Assembly: GCF_029633865.1 (NCBI RefSeq)
Contig: NC_079219.1
Coordinates: 16,699,810 to 16,763,809, forward strand
DNA length: 64,000 bases
Source: Lampris incognitus
Lineage: Eukaryota; Chordata; Actinopteri; Lampriformes; Lampridae
Direction: 5' to 3'
Shown: in pieces, positions 53,101-64,000 of the stretch
Layout of the letters: the number at the start of each line of letters is the position of its first letter
Numbering within the stretch: the stretch's first letter is position 1
Position numbers and translations under genes: made by a program
The notes under the pieces: model-generated
Seen by the model: only the letters and a program-made list of their open reading frames with translations
What the model was told of the DNA's origin: nothing
The model's database searches: none

Positions 53101-56100
53101 AAACCAGGAACCTTCTGACTACTAAACGACCTGATCTACCTTCTAAACCATGCCGCCCGTATTTTACCACTATTATTTAGTATTAGAAGCAGTAGTAGCC
53201 TAGTAGCAGTAGTAACAATTGACATAGTCTAGTATTTTGATTGATCTTGGATCAATGGCTACAGAGTTGTTGAAAAGACATGGAATTAAAAAATATGGTT
53301 GATTGCCATTTAAGGAGGTTTGCAGGGAAAAGTTCTGGTCTATCTAAAAAGTGATTTGTAGCATTAACCTAAACAATGATTCCAGGTGTCATGAAAGATC
53401 CTCAAAGTAACAAATCAACTTGGAACTAATTTTTTTATTAAATACAAGTAAAGCAAACTAAATATTTGTTGTTCATTTTACATTCCCAAGTTCTTGTCTT
53501 TTTTAATGGAAAAATGAGCCAGATGAATTTGTGTTCCTACATCACAGGTCATATTGCATTTTTTTCAGCAAACTCATCATAACATGATTTTGTCAATGTT
53601 GTCAAGGCAAACACTGAACCTTCTGTGGTTAAAAGTTGTGTTTATTTTATACAGATCATTAAAGAGTATAATACCACATCATTCCCTAAACGGGTACAGT
53701 GTTGAAATTGTCTTTTGTCCACAGGAAATCCCCCAGGCTTCAGGGAGAAGGGAAAGCATCCAATGGCAAGCTTGCTTATTTATTATCTGTCTGTCTGTCT
53801 GTCTGTCTGACCTACTAACTGAATGGGTTGGGTTTTCTCTACATACTGAGCTTGATTTAGACCTAGGACTTGTTAATACTCTTAGAAATGCATGTCCTGG
53901 GCTAGATGCAAGTGTATTACAGGTTCTTATCTTATTTGCGAGGAATCACCAGAGCTGGGTTAAAGCTTAGAAGAGTCTAAGGCCAAGAGCTCACCAGTAT
54001 ATCTCCTGTAACAAATGCGAAATTTGGTGGAAAAGGAAGTGGATTAACAATGATGTCCTCTCCCTCTATGAGACACTATTTAGCATGGCCTTTAACCCAA
54101 TACGCAAACCAAACTTAACCACCCAGTGCAGCTGTTCAGTGACCAACTACAGAAGGCTGTATTAGATAGTTCTCAGCTAGGAATATGGGAGTATGTGTAG
54201 CTGGTTTGGTATGAAGCATTCTAATCTTGTTGAAAATGGCCAAATTTCCCATTCAAGTTTGATAAAAAGTATGGGTCTTGGTGTCTTAGATGTTCCAGAT
54301 GAGATTGAGAGCACATCCACTCCCAAGAGAAGCCTTTTCAGTCTGCAGAGCCAACAGGTGGAGGATGAGGAGGAGGAAGAGGAGGACCGTGCGGTGCGAC
54401 GTAGCTCCCGAATCACCAGATACAAACTAGATACTCGCAACCAGTCAGTTCTCTATGATCGACTTATCACCAAGTGAGTCCAATCCTGCTCACTTCAATT
54501 TCTAATGTGTTATGTGTTTTTGTTCACCTCCGCTTAGGTTCAGTTAAATACACTACACTGACCAATCGGTGACCTCGGAGGGAAAATACCTAACAAAGTA
54601 ATTGAAAAATTATTAAAAAAAACTGCTTTTTCATTCACCCATTGTAGACAGATGTTTTAGGTGCTACTTACTACCCCCATATTAAATATCGATTACAGAA
54701 TAGAAAACCACTTTGTAGCCAAAAAGGTCAATTACACACCCTTTGGTCTGTATTACACAGGCACTCTCCTCACCCTCTTTTGTTCCTTCGCATCATTCAA
54801 ATTTGTTCTTGAGTAGGACATTGATTTGAACTGCAGATAATATTATACTTAGACATAGTTGTTTTCAGTCTTTGTATTTGGTATGGCTCTTAAAAAAATA
54901 ATCTGGTCAGCATGATGAGGATTAATTGAAGGTAATCGCCAATTTGTTTTGTTCAGCTTGTATTTTCACAACATGTACACCTCAAAGAGATTCCGCCTGA
55001 TGGGGCAATGCTGTATTTTTCTGATTCTCCATTTGACCCCTAGCACGGCTGAAGCTGTTCTTCAGAAGATGGATGACATGCAGAAGATGAGACGGCGGCT
55101 GAGGAGCAAAGACAGAGATGCTAAAGAAGAGGTAAGGATCCTATCACTTGGGAGTTAACACGTCTGCAATTATTGGCCCTACTCGGTGGTGAAAGAAAAT
55201 TCAACCTTCAAGCAATATATTTCCCCTTTGAAATGGTTATAAGAATATTTGACTTTTCTCAAGTGCTGTTATTTTTTTGTTTTCTTGCCATACTACAATA
55301 TTCCTAAATTTAAGTAAATCCAAGACCCAACAGGGAAAACTCTCAATTTTATCAGCCTCATTCAGACTGTTCTCTGGGGCACTAGTTTGGTCCCAACCTG
55401 TACTTTCGGAGGAGGCCTTCTTTAACACTAGAATGACCGGGATTTCCCTCCTACCTAAAACAACCATGGGCAGTCAAAATGACTACCACATTTTAAACTC
55501 TATATTCTGTCAAGATAAATACCCAGTTGAGATTTAATGCACTGCATGTTAGGAAATGTCTGTTAGGAAATGACTGACACCAAAATTAAAATTTTAACAA
55601 CTATAATACTATTCTTAAACAATTTCAACTTCAGAGAGACATGGTCGAACTTGAATAGCAAAATTGAAAGAGTGAAAATATTACCTGAAAAACAAAACCG
55701 AAAACACATATTGCTAATCTAACAAACAAGGCCTATAAAACGTGAAATGTAAAAAAAGAACTGAAAATAACCATTGAAGCAGTCCCAAAAAACGACTGGA
55801 ACTTAAAAACTACTAGAACGACCGTGGGCCATCAAAATGACCGCCCATGGTTTGCCAACATCACGGTTGTCAAGATAAATACTCAATTGAGATATTAATA
55901 CATTGCATATATTAGTATGTCTGTTAAGTAATTACTGACACCAAAATTAAAATTTTAACAACTTTAATACTATTTTTCAAACAATTAAAAATCGCCACTG
56001 TCCAATGCCTGTAACTACTGCAACGCCTCGGTGGTAGTCATGGTGCGTCTGAAATGGCAGCTGTACCCAGACATATTGGAAATAATCAAAAATCAAGTTT

Positions 56101-58026
56101 AGACTATTACTCTGCACTGGAGAATGCTAGTTTGTTTCTAGGACAGAGCAATGAACGTCATGAAGGAAATGATGTGACCAACACGCGTCATAAATAGTGA
56201 CATGACGTGCAAATTACACGCAGTCATTTTGACTGGTCATGGTCATTTTAGATAGCTCTTATAATAACTTTTTCTTGTGTGCAGTTGATCTAAAACTAAT
56301 TTTAATGCAAATGTAAACAATTTCAGGAACATTCAGGGAGCAGCAGAGCTGTATTTTTTTCACCAAGTTATTAAACTTTGAAAATCCAAAACAGTCAAAT
56401 TGACCGCCTTGGTCGTTCTAGTGTTAAGAGCACCAGAGAAGATCATGTCTTGACTGGAAAATCATCTGACCTGTTTGCTTCTAGAAGTTGGGGATGTACA
56501 CCAAGGGTGGGAGACGAAGGTCTTTGAGGACTCAAAATGCCCAGGACAAGGAGAACCAAGGTGAGGTTGACCAGGTTATAATCCTCTCTGCACTCTTCTA
56601 ATTTTTATTTCTTGAAATCTTGTTCTGTTCGCATCCAAGTCACCCAACAATTGTGTTTTGTGTCTTTGACACTTATGCTGGAAATATGGAGTTTTCATCC
56701 AAAGTGGCAGTAAACTGATAAATGCTTCCTGCCTATATTCACAACAGAGGGTGTGGATGATGAGGAGGAAGAAGAGGAAGAAAGAGAAGATGATGAGGAA
56801 GAGGAGGAGGAAGATGATGAAGAGGGGGAAGATGAAGAGGAAGACAACCAAAGGCGCTACGATTTTAGACAGAGGAAGACTGTGGTTCGCTACCAGGCCC
56901 CTCAGGATGGTATAACTATTTTGCACTTGTGGTCTGCTATTTAAAACGAGCACTCAATTGTTCAAATGTGTCAGCTGTTGATGTGTCAAACTAGAAATTG
57001 GCAGTAGATACTAATTGGAGGCCCTCTGGATGAAAGTCTTGCATAAAAATTTTTTGAATGTTATGGGTTTTTTTGTTTTTTTTGGAGGGGGTGGGGTTAG
57101 CAGTCAGAATGCATAGACCTGTACAAACGCTCAACCTTTCTTTTAAGGCTCATTATTCTGAAGTTCAGGTAGTTTTTGAAAAAACAAGTTAATTCTCTCT
57201 GTCAGAACCCAGAGAACCCAGGAAGCGCAGCATGTACTTCAAAGGCCACTCATCGTCTTCCAGACGGAGGTTCAGGTTTAGCTCCACTGCTCCCAGGAGT
57301 CCCTACAACAGACGGAAAAACAGTCGGTTAGTATGGTAGTTAAACTACTTCTCTTTAACTGCTAATTGTGCGGGGGTTTAGTCAGTGAGGTCTATGCTAA
57401 ATTGTTTGAATGGGTAACATGAGGGCCAAGTACCATCTGTCATGATGCAGTCCCACTTTCTGTATGTGTTTTACCTCTTGGTGGTTATACCTCTGTTTCC
57501 CTGTTAACACATGGCAGTTCGACTAATACAAGCAGTTCAATCCCTCCCCTCCCATAATCAATATAAGATTCTTACACAGTAAAAACATTACTTAACTACT
57601 TTTTCTTAGAGCAAATTTTACTAATACATCAGGGGAGCTTTCTGGTCCCAAAACAGCTGCGCTATCAGGCTAAGGTGTTCAACTAGTGACCTTTGGTTTT
57701 ACTAATATTGCACTTTGTTTATTGTTCAGCCCAACCAACGGTGGCATCATTGCATGTACATTCCATCTCAACATTTTTTTTATTCTTCCTTTTTTCTAAA
57801 TTCCCTTTCCTTCCGCATTCTCAGGAGTAGCTCTGAGAGGTAAGACACCCATGATCTGTCTTTAGTGCTGTTTACTGTTGGTTAATTATTCCATTTTGGT
57901 TCATGATTGGGTACTGTCTGTCTGCAGCGTGATTGTTTAGATGTGTGGCACACGTGGGTGGAAGTATAGCTCAGAATGTAAGCAACGGGACAGTGAGTTA
58001 GATTTGCGTTTGCTCCATAATTCAAA

Positions 58027-58084
<58 letters not shown>

Positions 58085-58864
58085 GCAGTATAGATGAGTT
58101 GGCATAGACCTGCTGGCTCATAGGTTTGTCAACATTGCACTTGGTTAAGTGTCAAGCACTTGTTAAATTACCAACTCAAAATTAGTTTGCCATTTTATCT
58201 GATGTAGGTTACCAATAGAAATAGTCAAGTAAGTGAAAAACACAAAACATAATTAATTTGTCAGATTAAACTGTAGCACATTTGCAGTTAAGAGGAAATC
58301 TTGTATCGTATTAAATAGTTTTACATCTTAACTGTTATATATGTATGTATGTCAGTTTGGCTAGTGAAGCTTAAGAAAACTAGAATTATTTTGATTTCTC
58401 CCCAACTCAAACAATGGATGTAAGCCTATTGGATTTATTATATTATTCCTTTATAGGGTTTCAGTTAGGAGTGGGACGATTTGCAAATCTCACAGTTTGA
58501 TACGTCTCATGATTCAGGGCTTACGATTTCGATTTCATATGATACAGTGGATGCCTTGGTAAGCAAAAGACAAAACACCATTGCAGTTCTCTATTTTTAA
58601 TTTATTTTAAGAATTAGGCCCAACATTTTGGCATTATCAAGACACGTATTCAAACGTAATGCAAGAGCAAAAGTTCTAACAGAATTTTGTGCCATCTTAT
58701 CTTATTTTGTAACACAATTGCTTTAATAAAACCCATCCATCCATTACCCGAACTGCTTATCCTGCTCTCAGGTTTGTGGGGATGCTGGAGCCTATCCCAG
58801 CAGTCATTGGGCAGCAGGCAGGGAGACATCCTGGACGGGCTGCCAGGCCATCACACAGGCCCGT

Positions 58865-58937
<73 letters not shown>

Positions 58938-61900
58938 TCACATCTAGGGACAATTTAGTATGGCCGATTCACTTGACCTACATGTCTTTGGACTGTGGGA
59001 GGAAACCGGAGCACCCGGAGGAAACCCACACAGACACTGGGAGAACATGCAAACTCCACACAGAGGACGACCCCCAAGGTTGGACTACCCAGAACCTTCT
59101 TGCTGTGAGGCGACCGTGCTAACCACTGCACCACTGTGCCGCACAGTTGCCTTAATAAAACCATTAAAACATAATTCAGTAACTAATTTAGGCTTGAATA
59201 CAAAATAATAAAATGTCAACATAAAATGAAAGTGCCTTTTTGACATTTCCCATGAAATGGCTTGGTAAGGGGCTCATACGCCAAATGAGTGCTCAAGTGA
59301 ACATAAAGTAACAACTAACTAAATCATATCATTTCTACTTCCTCAGTATATTCAGTTCAATCCAATGTCAAGTTCTTTTATAAGAAGAGCAATTTATCCA
59401 CGTTGTCAGATGAGAGACGAGATCTGCTTGCACTGACTAGATCACCGGCTGTAGAGAAAATTCTTTCGCTTGGCACAGCTGTCCCAGGGACAGACAGGTA
59501 GCGTTGTGCCAGCTTGGCTAGATGAGGGAATCTGTATTCATTTGCCTTCCACCAGTCAAGTGGATCTGAGTCGACTTGAATGCATGGTGTTACCTTGTTC
59601 GAAGCCATCTCCTCTTCCACAAGCTTTGAAAAGGCTGTGCAGTTGCCTCTTCTGTAAAGAGCTCACCAAACAGCTTGGCCATTGCTGACTTCTTCTGGGG
59701 GGGGGGGGGGCGCCTTTCCAGGCTATGGTTCTTGGTTTGCTGTTGATGAACTATCTGTTTCTGCATCTTTGTGCAGACTCTGCGAAATAAAGAGAATACC
59801 AGTACTTGTATTTACCACATTATTGAAAGTTACAAACATCTGAGTAAAAAAGATTGTCTTTGGTATAAAAGATTAACTAATTTAAATTTAGTGAAACTAC
59901 ATTAAACAATGTCATAAACAATGTAGTTATGGGGTGTGGGGCTACCTGCTCTTCAGCTTCTCTGACGAGATTGAAGTAGACTTTGTTGCACATGGCTTGC
60001 TGCAGGTACGGAAGTGACTTGAAATGAGGATCAAGGGCTGTGGCCTGGTTGAGAAAGCCGCTTAGATCCTCACTGGTGTGTCACCCATCCAAATCGCTGC
60101 TAATGGCTGCTTTCACATGTCTGATTGTGCTACAGTCCTCTTCTGTACGTTCCATTAATTTTAATATCCTCTTCTGTAGTGAGAGAATCATGGACACTGA
60201 GGGGGCTGTTTCTGTGCTCATGAGAGAGGTCACCATCTTCAGTGGTTTGAGGACCTGAATGAGCCCTCATTATCTGTCAAGATGCCAAAATCCTTCACAT
60301 TCTTTTTGATGGTCTTATCCATCACAGCTGAATATATGGCAGCCTGCCGCTCCATGTACCTTTCCAGCTTGTCATACACTGTTCCATCTGGTTACAACAT
60401 CATGTATTATTTTGTGGTTAGGAATTCCTAACATGTCCTGTTTGGTTTTCAACACACGTGCAGCTGTGGTACTATGATGGAAGAATCAAACCACCTGTCT
60501 AATCTTCCCAAGAAACCAGGATACCTGGTTGAGGGAGATGGCATTTTTTGTAGCAAGAGTGAGGATGTGGGCAAAACACCCAATCTGTGGTCCCAATCCA
60601 GCTGTTCCCTCGACTTCATTGACTGTTTTTCGTATTATCAGTGGTGACTGGGATTGACATGTTGGACTTCACCAATTTCCACTCGTCAACGGCAGTCACA
60701 AGCACATCAGCTAAGGATTGACTTGTGTGGCTCTTATACAACAGGCGTGTCTGTAACACAGAGCTCTTTAACTCCTACTCCAAAGTAATATAATGAGCCA
60801 TCACAGTCAAATAACTCTCTGTGGCTCTTGAGGTCCACGAGTTGGTGTTCAAAGCCTAGTGGTGCACTTCACTTAACTCGTTCAGAATTCTATGCCGTGT
60901 TTTGTCATACAGGTCAGGAATGATTTTGCATGCGATGTGGTGCCTTGATGGTAAAGCGTAGCAGTGCTCCAATATTTTAATCGTGTTTAAATCCAGAATC
61001 TTCCACTATTGCACGTGGTTGCATGTCCTTGGCTATGAACTGTCCTAATGCTTTAGTGATTGATTTTGCTCTGTCTGAATCGGCGGGCAATGGCTGTTTG
61101 AAGCAACAGGAATAAAGTGCGGGTTTTTTGTTTTTGTTTTTTGTTTTTTTGCTGCCTAAGCCTCACATTAATGAGACCGAAGGATGATGCCAGCATAAAT
61201 GGGCAAAAGTGTTCATCATGCTCCCGCCTGTGTAAGACACGCGTGTTGAGCAATGCCTGCACACTGTCTCCCTTCTATCCACTTGATTTTTTCCATCTTT
61301 ATCCAATGTAAAACTAAATCCATAATGCCCCCAAACAACTGACCTGTAAGATGGTGGTGCGTCCTCAAATTGTAGCTTAAGGTTTTCACCTTCATTTGCC
61401 ATTTTTCGCTTTATGCGGACCATCTATTTAGCTAGTTCAACACTTGAACATGCATCCATCAATTGTGCCAACAGTCAGAAGGTTCCACACCCACAAACAA
61501 ATTTGTTGAAGTGGCCCGTCTAATAGGCTAGCTATATTGTATATCCCTGTGATGTTACAACTATTCGGGAAGACTTAAAATTACTATTTGCATTTATGGT
61601 GTTTTATTTTTGCTTTTTGGCCAAGGCCACTACAAAATAGGCTACATAATGTCACCAAAGCATGAAGTACATTCACCCAATTAATAACACACAATCTTGT
61701 GAAATGAGGAGCGTATCGAACTGTGAAGACTGTATCGAACGATTCGGAATTCGATCCAGTATCATCCCACCCCTAGTTTCAGTAGTGCATTTCATATGTT
61801 CCATTATGAGAACTATATTGGACAAGTAGCACATCTTTTCAATGATCAAATAGTCAATACAATACACATTTAGTCAATGTATAAACAGCAACAAGAAACT

Positions 61901-62940
61901 AGCTCACTGTCCCAGTGCTTCTGTTACTGACCATACAGCATATATAACTTAAATGGAGTAAAAGTTGGCCCCATCCTTTGTGTCAAATACATATTTTAAC
62001 ATATAACTGAATGTTTAAAGAAGGTTTTGGATATTTAATTGATCTTAATTGTGTTTGATTTGTCTTGCTAAGCACACAGCCTTGGGAACATTGACTTCAC
62101 ATGTGAGATAAAAATATATATTGGTGTCTGCAGATTCTGAAAAGGTCCAAAAAAAAAAAGTCTTAAAAAACATATGGCCTCCATAGTTCTGAAACATAGT
62201 TTAAAAAAAAAGCCTTTTTGGTGTCAAATGAAGTTTTAAAAGTCTTAAAAAAAATGTTTTTTTAATTATTTTTGCACTCTTTGGGGTGACAAATCTGCCC
62301 TGTCATGCAGGCCTTATTGGTCTAAAAATTCACATTTATTCCACCTGAGAATCTGCTTTTATACCTCAGTCTTCCTGGCATTGGAAATGGTTGTGCAATG
62401 TCTTATTATATAAGTTCATGAACCTTGCAGATACCCTGAAAGTACCTCTCAGGTTCTGTTAAGTGTAGGCCCAATGATGGTCTGCCTGTGTGTGTGTTTG
62501 CAAATACTCAAGTTGTCTTGAGTATTCAGTAGCCCCAGTGGTGTGGGTTTTTTTTCTTCATGAATATGGATAGCTGTTTTTGTATTTGCTGTGTTTAATT
62601 AACAGTGTGTGTTGTTTTCCATTTCTGTGTTTTTAAAACTAACTATCCTCACTGGTGAGTGAATTACAAATGTTTAGGTCTGTGTTAACTGCACCGTGTC
62701 ATGTATTCAACCGTTTGCGTCTTGTGAAAGAAAGCACTTCATCTGTCCAGACAGATGAACCAGAAGTCCAAGATAGTCAAGATATTTGATAAACTTAATT
62801 CTGATAGATATTTGCATATGGTGTCCTTTCAGAAGGAGACATGCCATCCACAGCAGTGACTCTACCTCTTCCTCCTCAGATGAGGATGAGGAGAAGTTTC
62901 AGCGACGGAGGAGTAAAAGCAGGAGCAGGTCTGTCAACAG
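47186..62940 (+). CDS. atad2: ATPase family AAA domain-containing protein 2, N-terminal exons (partial)
   Basis: ATAD2 is a nuclear AAA+ ATPase with a bromodomain that binds acetylated histones. Ten exons lie in the window: 47186-47380, 52677-52825, 53725-53765, 54290-54473, 55044-55131, 56485-56560, 56748-56909, 57206-57326, 57825-57839 and 62833-62940; they sum to 1139 nt (379 codons plus 2 nt), and the gene continues to the right. The start is MVVVRRSGSNG (human MVVLRSSLELH). Family marks are NQSVLYDRLIT, NTAEAVLQKMDDMQKMRR, a long acidic run (exon 7), RRYDFRQRKTVVRYQAP, APRSPYNRRKNS and RRRHAIHSSDSTSSSSDEDE. The QKMDDM and PRSPY blocks fit ATAD2 better than ATAD2B. The AAA and bromodomain parts are outside. 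Exon 3 ends at a GC donor (ATG|GCAAGC), and exon 9 is a 15-nt microexon; both are inferred from frame and signals. Exon 3 is the least certain. Confidence 0.9.
47999..50112 (-). mobile_element. hAT DNA transposon, degenerate, TIR CAGGGCTCCAGA
   Basis: The left end CAGGGCTCCAGACTAACC and right end ...GCACTCTGGAGCCCTG are inverted repeats. On the minus strand a zinc-finger-like N-terminal part is visible at about 49690-49370 (RQEWLVQYSWLRFSKEKGLM, YCMYCSQCG, GHV/QVH...), as in ZNF862/KIAA1586-like hAT proteins. It continues after the nested MITE with KEEIPITKFKGHINLLRKNG (about 49145-49075), DGDTDVSTKECEI (about 48945) and, near 48480-48395, GKRARRPKYKGWPLEP. Several stops and shifts break it, and most of the catalytic core is missing. 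The target duplication is not clear. Confidence 0.65.
49152..49352. mobile_element. hAT MITE nested in the larger hAT element
   Basis: CAAGGCTCAGCATTTTC at the left is the inverse of GAAAACGCTGAGCCTTG at the right (one mismatch). Flanking 8-bp sequences agtatgct (49144-49151) and agtacgct (49353-49360) match at 7 of 8 positions. 201 bp, no coding potential. Confidence 0.9.
50845..50993 (-). mobile_element. tRNA-headed SINE fragment with internal duplication
   Basis: The tail part atccatccattatccaaacc...gctctcagggtcgcggggct is present. A 34-bp block (ggggagacaccctgaacagg...) is repeated in tandem at about 50926-50989. The head is missing. Confidence 0.75.
51139..51960 (-). mobile_element. possible PIF/Harbinger-like fragment
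   Basis: The left edge TTA|AGGCCGTGACGG has the TTA target and AGGCC start typical of this superfamily in fish. A minus-strand frame (51715-51509) encodes KKLQRALALSALGFLVVEEE and RKRRRQKMR. A matching right end was not found, so the call is weak. Confidence 0.35.
52880..53160. mobile_element. fish L2-tail/SINE-like repeat
   Basis: aaatggactgcattcatata, cactcaaagtgcttttacaa and tgtctagctcaaggacactg are blocks common to a short interspersed repeat of teleosts. It lies in atad2 intron 2. The exact family was not determined. Confidence 0.55.
55422..56427. mobile_element. piggyBac-like non-autonomous element
   Basis: Both ends are TTAA followed by an inverted repeat: TTAACACTAGAATGACCGG at the left and GGTCGTTCTAGTGTTAA at the right. 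TTAA is the piggyBac target. The left about 200 bp is partly repeated inside at 55806-55990 (ctagaacgaccgtgggccat, acaccaaaattaaaatttta). No transposase was seen. It lies in atad2 intron 5. Confidence 0.85.
57825..57839 (+). other. predicted 15-nt microexon of atad2
   Basis: gagtagctctgagag is flanked by a strong acceptor (long pyrimidine tract, then ccgcattctcag) and donor (gtaaga). It keeps frame on both sides (CG|G...AG|A) and would insert five residues (SSSER). Skipping it also keeps frame and gives NSRRRHAIHSSD, which is closer to human. Confidence 0.6.
58028..58082. repeat. (AT)n microsatellite
   Basis: About 27 AT units in atad2 intron 9. Confidence 0.95.
58466..61775 (-). mobile_element. 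hAT DNA transposon with perfect 8-bp target duplication
   Basis: The ends are TAGGAGTGGGACGAT (left) and ATCATCCCACCCCTA (right), inverted repeats, flanked by identical gtttcagt at 58458-58465 and 61776-61783. On the minus strand the transposase starts near 61423 with a BED finger (YRSVVWGHYGFSFTLDKDG, ETVCRHCSTRVSYTGG) and ends at 59620-59378 with a hATC domain (LAQRYLSVPGTAVPSERIFS, TAGDLVSASRSRLSSDNVDK). Between them the coding region is broken by several shifts and stops. A SINE (58734-59146) is nested in the 3' part. It lies in atad2 intron 9. Confidence 0.9.
58734..59146 (-). mobile_element. tRNA-headed SINE nested in the hAT element
   Basis: Read on the minus strand, the head GCGGCACAGTGGTGCAGTGG comes first, then the body, a (CA)n of about 70 bp (58867-58936), and a GGATGGAT tail. 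It is flanked by a 16-bp target duplication, ttgctttaataaaacc (58718-58733) and ttgccttaataaaacc (59147-59162), one mismatch. Confidence 0.9.
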
Positions 62941-62996
62941 GTGAGATTTGTCAGCAGCTTCCATCTTGTACCTCTTCAGCTGGGTGAACTGTGACA

Positions 62997-63045
62997 CATG
63001 CATGGGCCGGCTTACCAGTGACTCAGGTAAGTCAGCCCATGCATG
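62997..63045. repeat. hairpin, 20-bp arms, 9-nt loop
   Basis: catgcatgggccggcttacc (62997-63016) and ggtaagtcagcccatgcatg (63026-63045) pair at 18 of 20 positions. It lies 57 bp after atad2 exon 10. Confidence 0.85.
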
Positions 63046-63114
63046 ATTTTAGGGTTTGGTAATGTTGGGATTTAAACAATGCTACTTTTAATACTACTTT
63101 TAAATTGATACTTA

Positions 63115-63783
63115 AGGTCTTTACACACTGGGGACGTGATGAATAAACGACATGAAAATGCAAAGTACTTGGCTGCGAATATTTTGCATGAAAACTATTC
63201 ATACTGGCAGCGATACAAATTTGCAACAGAAACCCAGCTTTCTGCCGCAAATTCGCGAGATGCGAGGGAGACTCAAACCGGCAGGTTCAGGTACGGCATT
63301 GCAGTGTGTGGGGTTCTCTTCCCTTCGCCGGTCCAGCCCCTGCCAGGCGCACTTCCTCCATTGGGGTGCGCTGCGACCAACTTTGGTTCGGCAAGGAGGG
63401 GTTGCCTTGCTACCAACTCTACTACATCCAAAAGTAAACTACATACATAAGCTACTCACTATCCCAATAGCCTAGATATTTGGCGAATCTCCTCCACACA
63501 TTGCCCTTGAGTTCATTGTCTTTATATGTTTTGTGTCCTTTGTCAATGATAAGACGCAAACAATCAATTGGTCCGCCATTGTCATTAGGAGTTGTGACGT
63601 AACGTCCGTTCCACACAACATGATTGGTTGATGCCTTTATTCACTGCATGAAAAATTGACTTTGTCCCAGAAAAAAATTACGTCACTTTTTCACATAGTA
63701 TTCGCGTTATGTGTGAAAGTACTCATGACAAAAAGAACCGTTTGAAAAATTATGACGAAAATGCCCCCGGTGTGTAAAGGCCT
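63115..63783. mobile_element. PIF/Harbinger-like MITE
   Basis: The ends AGGTCTTTACACACTGGGGA and ...CCCCCGGTGTGTAAAGGCCT are inverted repeats with few mismatches, flanked by TTA at 63112-63114 and 63784-63786, the target preferred by this superfamily. 669 bp; no transposase was seen. It lies in the last visible atad2 intron, after exon 10. Confidence 0.8.
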
Positions 63784-64000
63784 TTACTGATACTCTTATT
63801 GAAACTGTACTCCCTTTGTTGAGGAAAGCGACTTGAAAAGAATTATCAATACGTTTTTTATTTTGAGCTCAACATTTTTAACAACTTTTTTTTTTATTAT
63901 TATTAAAATTAAAATGTTTCCTCAGATATTATTCTCTGTGGTAGTGTGCCTTATTGCTCTTTCAATAGTAAAATAGTATTAGCTCAGACTTGAATAAAAG

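Noticed and set aside
56576-56953. 125-aa hydrophobic minus-strand frame
   Set aside because: It is the antisense of the acidic atad2 exon 7, whose GAG/GAA codons read as Phe/Leu-rich on the other strand.

Overview
The window is nuclear DNA from a ray-finned fish, most likely a teleost. Long introns, AT-rich spacers, (GT)n and (AT)n microsatellites and many fish-type repeats (hAT, piggyBac-like, PIF/Harbinger-like, L2- and RTE-like LINEs, tRNA-headed SINEs, Penelope-like, Ty3/Gypsy, BEL/Pao) fill the space between vertebrate genes whose exons I could place to the base. No bacterial, viral or CRISPR-type system is present. The families named here are recognised from memory of their sequences, not from a database search.

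Layout. 1-4205: a BEL/Pao retroelement reading leftward, inserted into a Ty3/Gypsy element reading rightward; both are fossils. 4315-6540: a hAT transposase remnant and decayed repeats. 7971-21266 (minus): complete sdha in 15 coding exons (664 aa), with an L2-like LINE, a SINE, a nearly intact ZBED-type hAT and a MITE in its introns. 21267-24938: the spacer between the divergent genes sdha and ccdc127, filled mainly by a broken RTE-like LINE. 24939-27365 (plus): complete ccdc127 in 3 coding exons (273 aa). 30652-31818 (minus): a telethonin-like gene in 2 exons, with a (GAGAA)n tract in its intron. 31828-37811: spacer with microsatellites, an inverted pair of SINEs and a palindromic repeat. 37812-39737 (minus): mrpl32, 3 exons, 184 aa. 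40044-45666 (plus): psma2, 8 exons, 234 aa, head to head with mrpl32 across about 306 bp. 47186 to the right edge (plus): the first ten exons of atad2, which continues beyond the window; its introns hold two hAT elements (each with something nested inside), a Penelope-like remnant, a piggyBac-like element and a PIF/Harbinger-like MITE.

How the genes relate. sdha (respiratory complex II), mrpl32 (mitochondrial ribosome) and psma2 (20S proteasome) are housekeeping genes. Two divergent pairs, sdha/ccdc127 and mrpl32/psma2, match pairs that are also adjacent in human. The telethonin-like gene (sarcomeric Z-disc family) and atad2 (chromatin AAA+ ATPase) are separate neighbours. No operon-like logic is expected or seen.

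The points most worth a second look are a predicted 15-nt in-frame microexon and a predicted GC-AG intron in atad2, the telethonin-like gene with a pyrimidine pentanucleotide tract starting at its splice donor, a long (GT)n tract just before a likely splice acceptor of ccdc127, and several nested transposons whose order of insertion can be read from target-site duplications.
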